From NCBI RefSeq assembly GCF_001592965.1, contig NZ_LRPC01000001.1, positions 1,116,001 to 1,180,000 of the forward strand: a DNA stretch of 64,000 bases, written 5' to 3'. Each line of letters starts with the position of its first letter. Positions within the stretch are counted from its first letter, which is position 1. The notes beneath the pieces are model-generated. The model was not told the origin of the DNA and ran no database searches. It saw only the letters and a list, made by a program, of their open reading frames with translations. Source of the stretch: Roseivirga spongicola. Lineage in GTDB: Bacteria; Bacteroidota; Bacteroidia; Cytophagales; Cyclobacteriaceae. The position numbers and the translations under genes were made by a program. Positions 11,435 to 19,883 of this stretch are shown in pieces.

Positions 11435-11476
11435 TGAACTGCAGATTATTTGTGGTGAACTGCAGTTGTTTGTGTG
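11435..11476. repeat. Two near-tandem 21-bp repeats upstream of paralog 2
   Basis: TGAACTGCAG occurs at 11435-11444 and again at 11456-11465, exactly 21 bp (two helical turns) apart; both copies are followed by a T/G-rich stretch. The pair lies 91-132 bp upstream of the paralog 2 start. A related TGAACTGCGG is at 5503-5512, 71 bp upstream of the paralog 1 start. The spacing would suit a dimeric regulator bound on one DNA face; this is inference. Confidence 0.4.
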
Positions 11477-11571
11477 AAAGGGACGTAAAGATGAAGAAAA
11501 TTAAATATATATCCACAGGTGGAAATATATTTTTTGGCTTTTCGCTAAATGATAACAATTAGGTAAATCCC

Positions 11572-14500
11572 TTATTGAATAATTAGTTTCTTAGTTGTGC
11601 TGTAATTACCTGAGGCTAAGCGTAAAAAGTAAACTCCAGAAGAAATACCGTCTAGATTCAATGTACTCTTCATTTCAGAAGCGAGATTTTTTTGAATTAC
11701 TAAGCGTCCTTCTCTGTCTATTAACATAAGCACTATTTGTTGGTTAAGCTCGACAGGAACTGAAATCTCATAGTTTAAAATACCTGTTGTGTTGGGGTTA
11801 GGGTAAATGTTAACGTCAAATTGGTTAGATTTTTCCACTGCAACTCCTTGAATATGAGAGTAACTAGCCGAACCGCTGAAGTCTGTTTGTTTGATTCGGT
11901 AATAGTATTTTCCTGAAGTTACTTCTGCGTCAGTAAATGAATATCGCTGTGTTTCGTTAGTTGTACCCGAGCCATTTAACTCTCCAATTTCAGTAAAGTC
12001 AGTTCCTCCAACACTTCTTTCAATACTGAACGTAGCATTGTTTATTTCAGAACTTGTAACCCAAGTGAGAACAACTTCTCCATTTAGGTGCCTTGCTTCA
12101 AAGCTTAGTAATTCAATGGGTAGGGCATCTACTTCTTCAGAACCAAGGGTGAAGTAAAAGCCTGTGGCTCCAGTAAAATTATGGGTGAAAGTTACAGTAT
12201 TGTTTACTGCATCTATTGAAGTAGGAGATATTAAGGTATTGGCATCTGAAAAGTCTCCGTCTTCATCGACCATTAGCCTAACTAAGGTTAAATTATTGTC
12301 CCCCAATGGAGTGCCTGTAATATCATCAAGGTTAAAGGTTACAGATACTTCTCCAACAGTACCTGTTTCTTGGGCTTGCCATTCTCTGTTTAACCTACTG
12401 TTAATTCCACTTGGTCTTTCGCTATTATTCGGTGCTTCAATAGCTGCGTCATCATTACCCCAAATCAAGAAAGAGTCGTCATTTAGAAAAGAATCTATGC
12501 TAATGTCTACAATGGCATCATTGTTTTCGCTTTTTGAGTGCGTTTGGTTAAGGCAAGATAGGTCGTCTCTTCCGATTCCAGCTATATCGTTGAAGTAGGT
12601 AGCTCCTCTGGCTGAATAATCCCAAATAATACCACCGTCTGCGGCAACATAGTCGCCCTCTCTAATGGCTCCTGTAATGAGCTCATTGGTGGTAGCGTCA
12701 TTATCATTGTCATTAGTTCTGGTAATGCCATATTTCAGTGCAAGGTAGGTTTCAACCTGAGCTAATTCTTGGTTGGTTAGTACTTCAGAGAAAACAATTA
12801 CTTCAGCTATGTTGCCCTGAAATTGTGCTTCATTGTCATAGTCTTTTTGATTACCAATAGCCCATCGGTCTGGTTCATCTAGCGCAACGTTGTCCGAAGT
12901 TCCACTACCCACGTTCAATGAGTTTACATAAAGTTCTACTGCTCCAGAAGCGGCTTGCACTCTAGTTCCTGTAGCAATGTATGGCTCCCCGTTATTATAG
13001 GTGGTATTACTCCTTGCAGTGAAAGTATTGGTATTGGCTGCATTGAATACCACTTCTCCTCTGTAAACGCCTAAGCCATAGTCGTCTGAAGCGGTGTTGT
13101 CTTCCGCACCAATCAATGATGGGGTATTGTCAATCTGGTTGTTAGTACCTTGAAGTTGAGTGGTAGTAAACACTGCAACTAAAGACATATTACCATCGAC
13201 CGTATTTGTGGAGGCTCCTGTTCTAAAATAAGAATTGTTAGTGGTGTTTTGGTCAGAGATGAAGAGTGCTGGGTTATAGTTTATTACATCGGTATTGTAA
13301 ACTGGTTCAACAATTGCACCACCTCCGCCATTAGTTTCTGAGGCATTTCTACCAAATGTAGTCTGATCATTCCACTGTGAGGCGTCATCACCATCGGTGG
13401 CCAATGTTGTACCTGCATCCGAGAAAACCTCTTCATTTCCTTTTAGCCAAAGTGCTAAGTTTGTGTTCACTCCGCCAGGACCACATTGGGCAACTACGCC
13501 TAAGGTAAAGTATTCGCCATCAGCTAAGTCTATTCCAGAGAAGCTGAGTGTTGTGCCATTGAAGGTTGCGCCATCTATTAGTGTAGCTCCAGCCATTGTA
13601 CCGCCAGAACCACTAGAAGCCACCATTAATCTAAAGTCTTCCGCATTGGTTCCATAACCAAGCCCTGCTAAATCGAATTGAATTTCGGTTTCTCCAACAT
13701 TACCGGTGTCTTCCACACGCCAAACTCTTTCCATTCTCTCAGATATAGTAACTGGCACATCTACTGTTTCTGCAGTTGCTTGTGCTGTTGTAGCGTCATC
13801 GTGCCCCCAAATGAGAAATTCTTGATTGCCGTGAATATCTGAGTTTGAAGCATTGTCAGTTTCCACAGAGCCTAGCCCTATAGTCAAGATGCTTCCGTCT
13901 GTTGAACTCGTACTTTGCTTTTGGTTGAGACAAGCGGCATCATCTCTACCTATTCCTGCCATTCCGTTATGATAAGTTGCATTTCCGTTAGACTCATCCC
14001 AAATGATATTTCCATCAGAGTCTACTAAATCTCCTTCGGCTACTACACCAGAAATAGTTTCGTTAGTGGTAGCATCTCCATCGTTATCTTGAGGCAGGGT
14101 CAATCCGTATTTGATAGAAAAGTAGGAGTAGATTCTAAGCTTTTCTAAATCGGTAAGCGAGCTATTGTATACTAATACTTCGCTAATTGCTCCGTTGTAG
14201 TTACCTACGCTGGCTAAGTCTCCGATGTAGTTGGTTTGCGTTCCTGAAAGATCGGTAGTGTTGGCGTCTGTGTTTCTATTGAAATCATCTGAACGCAGTT
14301 CTTCAATGGTTCTGCCAGTTCCATCATAATCTGCGAAAAGTAAATATGGAGAGCTTGGGCTATCGAAAGCGTTTACTGTAACATCCATATCGTTACCCCA
14401 GTGTGCAATTGTAGCTACCGTGCTGCTTCTATAGCCGAAATGTAAATCTTGATTAGTGGTACCTCCAGTAGAGCCTAAAGCATAGTTAGTAGTCCCATCA

Positions 14501-17500
14501 TTTCGTAAGCCAATGGCGAACATGCTGTATCTTCCTGTTCCACTTGTGGACTTAATTTCACTTAAATCGCCCAAAGAAAGTCTATCGTCTGTGCCATCAA
14601 AAGCTACTGTAGGTTGGAAGTTGATATTGTCGGTAGTATTGTTTCGGAATTGTGGGGCATTGCCATCTTGAGTTGCATCATTGCCAGCAGTTGATTGATC
14701 TGTCCAAGTGTTTAGTGCAGTCGCATCGGTGGTGGTTGAGGTGCCTAAATCAGGTCTCAACCATAGCACCATGCTAGGAGTAACTCCCCCTGGGGCACAT
14801 AAATCTCTTGCTACTCCAAGGGTAAAGTATTGCCCATCGGCAAGATCGATATCGCTAAAGGTGAGCGTGCTACCATCAAAGGTTGCTCCAGTGAAGGTGC
14901 TACCATTTTCGAGTGATGTGTTATCACCTCCATTAGCTACAATGAGCTGAAAATCGGCAGCATTAGTGCTATACCCCAAGCCAGTAAGGTCAAAGGAAAT
15001 GTCTGTTGAACCTACATCGCCAGTATCTTGAGCCCTCCAAATTCTAAGCATTCTTTCAGTAACTGTTCCCGGTGTTCCGTTTGTAGTTCTGGTTGCGTTG
15101 TCTGTGCTAGCTCCATCAGTTCCCCAAGTGAAGAAGTCTAAATCATCTTCAAAAGAGTTGGAGTTTGCGGCATTGGTAGAAGCTATTTCTCCCAAGCCAA
15201 TGGTTAAAATAGTACCTGCGTTGCTAGATCTCGATTGTTTTTGCTCCAGGCAAGTGTCATCATCTCTGCCTATTCCGGCTATGTTGTTGGTAAATCCTGT
15301 GTCATCACTATAATCAAAAGTGATAGTGCTACCATCCGATGCTACGTAATCACCTTCTTGAATGGCACCCGAGATGGTTTCGTTGGTTGTGGCATCGGCA
15401 TCATTGTCATTGGTAAGTGTAGTTCCATACTTAATGGCTAGGTAGCTCCTAATCTTCTGAGCGTCTATTGGAGTGATGTCTTCATTGTAGATAATCACTT
15501 CTTGCATGTCGCCAAAGAACCTTCTGCCAGTGTTGTTGTCAATGCCGTTTGTTTCTGATTGTCGGCCAATAGATACAGGTCCTTGGTTACTTCCATGAGT
15601 TGTTGCTTCACCAATCCCAGAGTCGTCAATATCAATATCTACTCCTGTGGAAGAGTTTGCTTGATATCCATCAACTAAGTAAGTTTTAGTATCTGCTGTG
15701 CCCGAGTTGGTGTTTATGTCTCCTTCAATAACAAAAGCACTAGAAGTAGGAGAGATGTTGAAGTTATTTTTACCATCGGCCACTATGTTACCTCTATCTC
15801 CATAAGCAGCGACACCGTAGGCGCTGTTGTTGTTGTTTCCAAAATTGACTACCCATTTGTTATTTCTATCACCTCCGGTAAGTGTGGCTTCTGGTTCAAC
15901 AGTTGCAAATATGTGTGCTCCGCCTGTTGCTGCTGGGGCGAAAATGTAATTAGCGCCTAGGTTAAAGCCAATCTCGTTGGTACCAGCATTCCAATTTAAG
16001 CCTGGGTTAAAGTTCAAAGAGTTTTCTACCCAAGTAGGGTTTCTGTTCACATCTTCAACTGCATCGTAATCGTTTCTACTTTGGTCTCCCCAAGTTTCTA
16101 CGGTTTGTCCATCGGTAGCGCTTGTGGTACCAGTGTTGTAGGTTTCAGCATCGGCCTTGAGCCATAGTGATAGCCCATCTTGAACGTTTCCAGGGGTACA
16201 AATAAAGAACTGAGTTCCTAGGGTAAAGTATTGTAAATCGGAGAGGTTCACGTTTTGGAAGGTTATAACATCCCCATTAAAAGTTCCACCAGTAAGAACA
16301 GTGGCACTAGAAAAGTCTGCTCCAGATGAGGCTCCGGCAATCAACAAAGAAAAATCGTCTGGGTTAGTCCCTAATCCAAGCCCCGTTAGGTCGAAAGAGA
16401 TATCCGTAACGCCTACGGAGTTTTCTTCGGCCACACGCCATACTCTTTCTATCCTTTCGTTAATCACATCTGGTTTTGTGGCTACTCTGCTTGGAGTTAA
16501 ACTACCTGCGTCATTGCCCCAAATTAACCATGTGTCGTCAGTACCAATTGAGCTGTTTCTATCTACCTGAACGATGCTGCCATTATTTTCGCTTTGAGAT
16601 GAAAGTTGAATAAACTCAGAATCATCGTCTCTACCTATTCCGGCAATGTCATTATTGTACTCTAAGAAGCCACCAGAGGCAGCACTAATGGTGGTGTTGA
16701 AAATGGTAACGCCTGCGGAATTTACATAGTTTACTGGAGTACTTTGGTTGAGTGTTATGCCGTATTTGATAGCCAAGTAGCTTTCGATTCTGTTTCGTTG
16801 ACTGCTACTAAAGCCAGCGGGTTCATTACAATAAATGATTTCAGGAATACTGCCGTAAAATGAGGCTGCAATTGCGGTTCCATCGTCATAAAGTGAGCTG
16901 CCAGCGGCATCACCAATTCCAATATTGTCGTTGTGTGTGTAGAGTAAACCTACGTTAGAGATGGTGCCAATTGATAAGCCGTTGAGGTATGCCCTCATTT
17001 GACCTGTAGAACTGCTATTTCCATCTAGCTCTACCGAAATGATATATTCGGTGTCGGTTGAAACACTAGAGGAAATGGCATTGAAAGTCCAAGGAGAGCC
17101 AGCTCCATCGGAAGCTTCATTCCAAGCACCAACATATACGTTACCATTTCTTACGTAAACATTTAGCCCTCTAGTAGCACCACCTTGCTCATAGATTTGC
17201 TGCTTAGTACTTATATCGTCTCCAGTTCTGAAGGCGATGTTGATACTTTTTTTCGAGTAAGAGGTGGCAGTATTAAAATCTGAATTATTCGCAATCTGCA
17301 AGCCCGTTTCGGTAGCTGAAAGAAAGTCTATAGTTGGGTTGAAGTTAATATCTTCTAGGGCACTGGCTGAGCCGTCTCTGTATCTTGGGGATGTTGTTAA
17401 GGTAGTAGCATCATGGTCGCCAAGAAACTGATCTTGCCAATCGGTAACAATACTATTGTCTGTGGCGGTAGTAACTCCAACATTTGCTTTAAGCCATGTA

Positions 17501-18528
17501 TTTAAGGCAGCTTTGTAGCCACCAGGGCCGGTTGCTTTTCTGAGATTGTCATCGCTGGCAACTGCAGTGGATATTCCAGCAATCAAGTCTAGGCCAGACC
17601 CTGAGCCTGTATTTCTTGGATAGTTAGTGTCGTCCGAAAAGTCTACCAAGTCACTACCCGTGGCGGTTACATCATCGGCAAAAATGGAATATCCATAAAC
17701 TATCTCGTCTGCGGCTACCCCAAATTCTGTAAAGTTAACAGCGGTTCCATTTAAAACCTGGCTGCCCAAAATTGTCTGAGGTAATGGGTTTGAAGTAGCA
17801 TCTTGCCTCCTCATAACAATGGAAGTATGATTTTGACCAAGACTCCCCCAGTCGCCATCGTTGTCTCTAATTCTTACAACTGTCGGGTAATATTCATCAG
17901 GATTGCCACTAGCGTCTAAGCTTTTAATGGCGGCTACTCGTATGTCGTCATTTCCGCCCCGTTCAACAATTGGAAATACCGCATTGGCAGGCGTAGACGT
18001 TACAACTCCAGAAAAGTAGATAACATCTACTCGCTCCACATTGGCAAAGTTGGTGGCATCATTCACCAAAATATTGTCATAACCAGCATTAGAGAGCCCG
18101 CTTATGTATAAGGCCTCTTCATTATCTTGCTGTTCTGGTTGAATATTAATTTCATCGGGATTAGGCCCTGTATCCGTACTGCCATATTCATAGAAGATGA
18201 TTAACTGTCGGCCAGCATCTATTCTTTGAATAATTAGGGTATCAGGTAAAACGAAATTGTCATAAACAGTAGCGCCTAAAGTATAGCTGGTTATGAATTG
18301 GTTTCGGGTTTGTCCGTAGTTAACAGTGTAGCTGGTGTTAGATGAAATTCCCCCACCAGCATCTGATGGAGAAGTAGCTACATAACTTGTAGTTGTAAGG
18401 CCTGCACTAACATTATTGAAGGTAGCCGAAGCTATGGGGGTTTGCCCCAGAGCGGTATTTTCTAGAAGCAGGAATGAGACAATTGTACATAGTAGTACTA
18501 GGTACTTCCTGGACACTTCGAGTAGCAC
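11572..18528 (-). CDS. Giant secreted modular repeat protein with T9SS sorting domain, paralog 3
   Basis: Complete 2318-residue paralog with four modules, one more than paralog 2. Initiation is probably GTG at 18528 or in-frame GTG at 18516, since no ATG lies before the signal peptide, which ends ALG before Gln29. Shared N-terminal domain about 30-330; module A near 333 (GPGGYKAALNTWLKAN), B near 777 (CTPGN), C near 1242 (CAPGG), D near 1682 (CGPGG). Module D begins with a SDAG insertion like module D of paralog 1. A fibronectin-like segment starts near 2137 (ALPIELLSFEA) and a type A T9SS tail near 2244 (YPNP, IDREGR, GVYFLRL, KLIIQ). Several modules carry DNDxDATTNE stretches that look calcium-binding, which is inference. 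Role otherwise unknown. Confidence 0.9.
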   Translation of the reverse strand: MLLEVSRKYLVLLCTIVSFLLLENTALGQTPIASATFNNVSAGLTTTSYVATSPSDAGGGISSNTSYTVNYGQTRNQFITSYTLGATVYDNFVLPDTLIIQRIDAGRQLIIFYEYGSTDTGPNPDEINIQPEQQDNEEALYISGLSNAGYDNILVNDATNFANVERVDVIYFSGVVTSTPANAVFPIVERGGNDDIRVAAIKSLDASGNPDEYYPTVVRIRDNDGDWGSLGQNHTSIVMRRQDATSNPLPQTILGSQVLNGTAVNFTEFGVAADEIVYGYSIFADDVTATGSDLVDFSDDTNYPRNTGSGSGLDLIAGISTAVASDDNLRKATGPGGYKAALNTWLKANVGVTTATDNSIVTDWQDQFLGDHDATTLTTSPRYRDGSASALEDINFNPTIDFLSATETGLQIANNSDFNTATSYSKKSINIAFRTGDDISTKQQIYEQGGATRGLNVYVRNGNVYVGAWNEASDGAGSPWTFNAISSSVSTDTEYIISVELDGNSSSTGQMRAYLNGLSIGTISNVGLLYTHNDNIGIGDAAGSSLYDDGTAIAASFYGSIPEIIYCNEPAGFSSSQRNRIESYLAIKYGITLNQSTPVNYVNSAGVTIFNTTISAASGGFLEYNNDIAGIGRDDDSEFIQLSSQSENNGSIVQVDRNSSIGTDDTWLIWGNDAGSLTPSRVATKPDVINERIERVWRVAEENSVGVTDISFDLTGLGLGTNPDDFSLLIAGASSGADFSSATVLTGGTFNGDVITFQNVNLSDLQYFTLGTQFFICTPGNVQDGLSLWLKADAETYNTGTTSATDGQTVETWGDQSRNDYDAVEDVNRNPTWVENSLNFNPGLNWNAGTNEIGFNLGANYIFAPAATGGAHIFATVEPEATLTGGDRNNKWVVNFGNNNNSAYGVAAYGDRGNIVADGKNNFNISPTSSAFVIEGDINTNSGTADTKTYLVDGYQANSSTGVDIDIDDSGIGEATTHGSNQGPVSIGRQSETNGIDNNTGRRFFGDMQEVIIYNEDITPIDAQKIRSYLAIKYGTTLTNDNDADATTNETISGAIQEGDYVASDGSTITFDYSDDTGFTNNIAGIGRDDDTCLEQKQSRSSNAGTILTIGLGEIASTNAANSNSFEDDLDFFTWGTDGASTDNATRTTNGTPGTVTERMLRIWRAQDTGDVGSTDISFDLTGLGYSTNAADFQLIVANGGDNTSLENGSTFTGATFDGSTLTFSDIDLADGQYFTLGVARDLCAPGGVTPSMVLWLRPDLGTSTTTDATALNTWTDQSTAGNDATQDGNAPQFRNNTTDNINFQPTVAFDGTDDRLSLGDLSEIKSTSGTGRYSMFAIGLRNDGTTNYALGSTGGTTNQDLHFGYRSSTVATIAHWGNDMDVTVNAFDSPSSPYLLFADYDGTGRTIEELRSDDFNRNTDANTTDLSGTQTNYIGDLASVGNYNGAISEVLVYNSSLTDLEKLRIYSYFSIKYGLTLPQDNDGDATTNETISGVVAEGDLVDSDGNIIWDESNGNATYHNGMAGIGRDDAACLNQKQSTSSTDGSILTIGLGSVETDNASNSDIHGNQEFLIWGHDDATTAQATAETVDVPVTISERMERVWRVEDTGNVGETEIQFDLAGLGYGTNAEDFRLMVASSGSGGTMAGATLIDGATFNGTTLSFSGIDLADGEYFTLGVVAQCGPGGVNTNLALWLKGNEEVFSDAGTTLATDGDDASQWNDQTTFGRNASETNGGGGAIVEPVYNTDVINYNPALFISDQNTTNNSYFRTGASTNTVDGNMSLVAVFTTTQLQGTNNQIDNTPSLIGAEDNTASDDYGLGVYRGEVVFNAANTNTFTARSNTTYNNGEPYIATGTRVQAASGAVELYVNSLNVGSGTSDNVALDEPDRWAIGNQKDYDNEAQFQGNIAEVIVFSEVLTNQELAQVETYLALKYGITRTNDNDNDATTNELITGAIREGDYVAADGGIIWDYSARGATYFNDIAGIGRDDLSCLNQTHSKSENNDAIVDISIDSFLNDDSFLIWGNDDAAIEAPNNSERPSGINSRLNREWQAQETGTVGEVSVTFNLDDITGTPLGDNNLTLVRLMVDEDGDFSDANTLISPTSIDAVNNTVTFTHNFTGATGFYFTLGSEEVDALPIELLSFEARHLNGEVVLTWVTSSEINNATFSIERSVGGTDFTEIGELNGSGTTNETQRYSFTDAEVTSGKYYYRIKQTDFSGSASYSHIQGVAVEKSNQFDVNIYPNPNTTGILNYEISVPVELNQQIVLMLIDREGRLVIQKNLASEMKSTLNLDGISSGVYFLRLASGNYSTTKKLIIQ

Positions 18529-18639
18529 TGTTAATTGTTTAGGTGGTCAACTAAAAAATTCTTATTAGCTGAGGCACTCAAAGATGCTAAACAAGGTGTT
18601 TAAATACAAGTAATCGCGTTTTAGACTATTTTCTACTTG

Positions 18640-19803
18640 TTAATATAGATACTTACCAACCGAAGATTCAATCGTGAGCTTGGTTTCTTCTAATGTTTCT
18701 ACCCTTCCTATGATTTTTGCATCTACATTGAAGCTTTTACTAATGGAAATAATGTCATTAGCGTACTTTTCGTCAATGTAGATTTCCATTCTGTGGCCCA
18801 TGTTGAAAACTTTATACATTTCTTTCCAATCTGTGCCGCTCTCTTGTTGAATCAACTTGAAAAGTGGGGGTATGTCAAATAGATTATCTTTTACAATGTG
18901 AACATCATTTACGAAGTGAAGTACTTTGGTTTGGGCACCACCACTGCAGTGAATCATACCTCCAATTTGATTGCGGAACTGCTTGAGTATTTCAACAATA
19001 ATTGGGGCATAAGTACGAGTAGGAGAGAGTACTAATTTTCCTGCATCGAGTGGAGAACCTTCAACAGAATCGGTAAGTTTTTTACTTCCAGAGTATACCA
19101 AGTCTTTCGGAACAGACGGATCGAAACTTTCAGGGTATTTTTCTGCAATGGAGTGATGGAAAACATCGTGCCGTGCAGAGGTTAATCCATTTGAACCCAT
19201 GCCTCCATTGTATTCATCTTCATATGAAGCTTGGCCATAAGAAGCTAAACCAACTATTACCTGGCCAGGCTTAATTTTTTCATTGGTTATAACCTCTTCT
19301 CGCTTCATGCGGGCAGTTACTGTACTATCTACTATAATGGTTCTAACTAAATCACCAACATCGGCAGTTTCTCCACCAGTGCTGATAATGTTCACTCCAT
19401 TATCTCTCAGCATTTGAAGAACCTCTTCTGTACCATTGATAATAGCAGAAATAACCTCTCCTGGAATCAGGTTTTTATTTCTACCAATGGTAGATGAAAG
19501 CAGAATATTCTGAGTAGCTCCAACACAAAGAAGGTCATCAATATTCATAATAATGGCATCTTGTGCTATGCCCTTCCAAACACTAAGGTCTCCAGTTTCT
19601 TTCCAATATAAATAGGCCAAAGAGGACTTTGTACCGGCACCATCGGCATGCATAATGTTGCAAAACTCAGGGTCGCCAGCAATTAAGTCTGGAACAACTT
19701 TACAAAATGCATTAGGGAAAATGCCTTTGTCTAAGTTTTTGATTGCATTGTGAACATCTTCTTTTGAGGCAGAAACGCCTCTTTGCATATACCGATCGCT
19801 CAT
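18640..19803 (-). CDS. purM: Phosphoribosylformylglycinamidine cyclo-ligase (AIR synthase)
   Basis: PurM closes the imidazole ring, converting FGAM to AIR with ATP, the fifth step of purine synthesis in the cytosol. The 387-residue product carries the family signatures: HADGAGTKS near the N-terminus, QDAIIMNIDDLLCVGA, STGGETADVGD and GLASYGQ with SNGLTSARHD. This is the longer Bacteroidetes form (other phyla have about 345 residues). I chose ATG at 19803 (MSDRYMQRGVS) over an in-frame TTG at 19824 that would reach into the upstream terminator. The gene lies just downstream of the ompA-like gene but behind a rho-independent terminator, so it probably has its own promoter. No other pur gene is nearby, as is usual for scattered purine genes in this phylum. 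Confidence 0.93.
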   Translation of the reverse strand: MSDRYMQRGVSASKEDVHNAIKNLDKGIFPNAFCKVVPDLIAGDPEFCNIMHADGAGTKSSLAYLYWKETGDLSVWKGIAQDAIIMNIDDLLCVGATQNILLSSTIGRNKNLIPGEVISAIINGTEEVLQMLRDNGVNIISTGGETADVGDLVRTIIVDSTVTARMKREEVITNEKIKPGQVIVGLASYGQASYEDEYNGGMGSNGLTSARHDVFHHSIAEKYPESFDPSVPKDLVYSGSKKLTDSVEGSPLDAGKLVLSPTRTYAPIIVEILKQFRNQIGGMIHCSGGAQTKVLHFVNDVHIVKDNLFDIPPLFKLIQQESGTDWKEMYKVFNMGHRMEIYIDEKYANDIISISKSFNVDAKIIGRVETLEETKLTIESSVGKYLY

Positions 19804-19822
19804 ATTGAAATGATTATTCGGC

Positions 19823-19856
19823 AAAAATAAGAAAGCCTTCTTAAAGGAAGGCTTTC
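19823..19856 (-). terminator. Rho-independent terminator after the OmpA-like gene
   Basis: A perfect 10-bp stem, GAAAGCCTTC (19831-19840) with its complement at 19847-19856, closes a 6-nt loop. Read on the minus strand it is followed by TTATTTTT. It sits 28 bp past the stop of the OmpA-family gene and separates it from purM. Confidence 0.85.
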
Positions 19857-19883
19857 TAGGGTTGATTACTTCAGAACTTGGTA

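Noticed and set aside
463-18300. Many plus-strand frames of 60-150 codons opposite the giant genes
   Set aside because: They recur with each repeat module at the same place, which shows that they are shadows of the module coding sequence.
1-18528. Possible CRISPR or DNA satellite because of periodic similarity
   Set aside because: The period is about 1.3 kb, in frame and protein-coding; similarity is at protein-module level.
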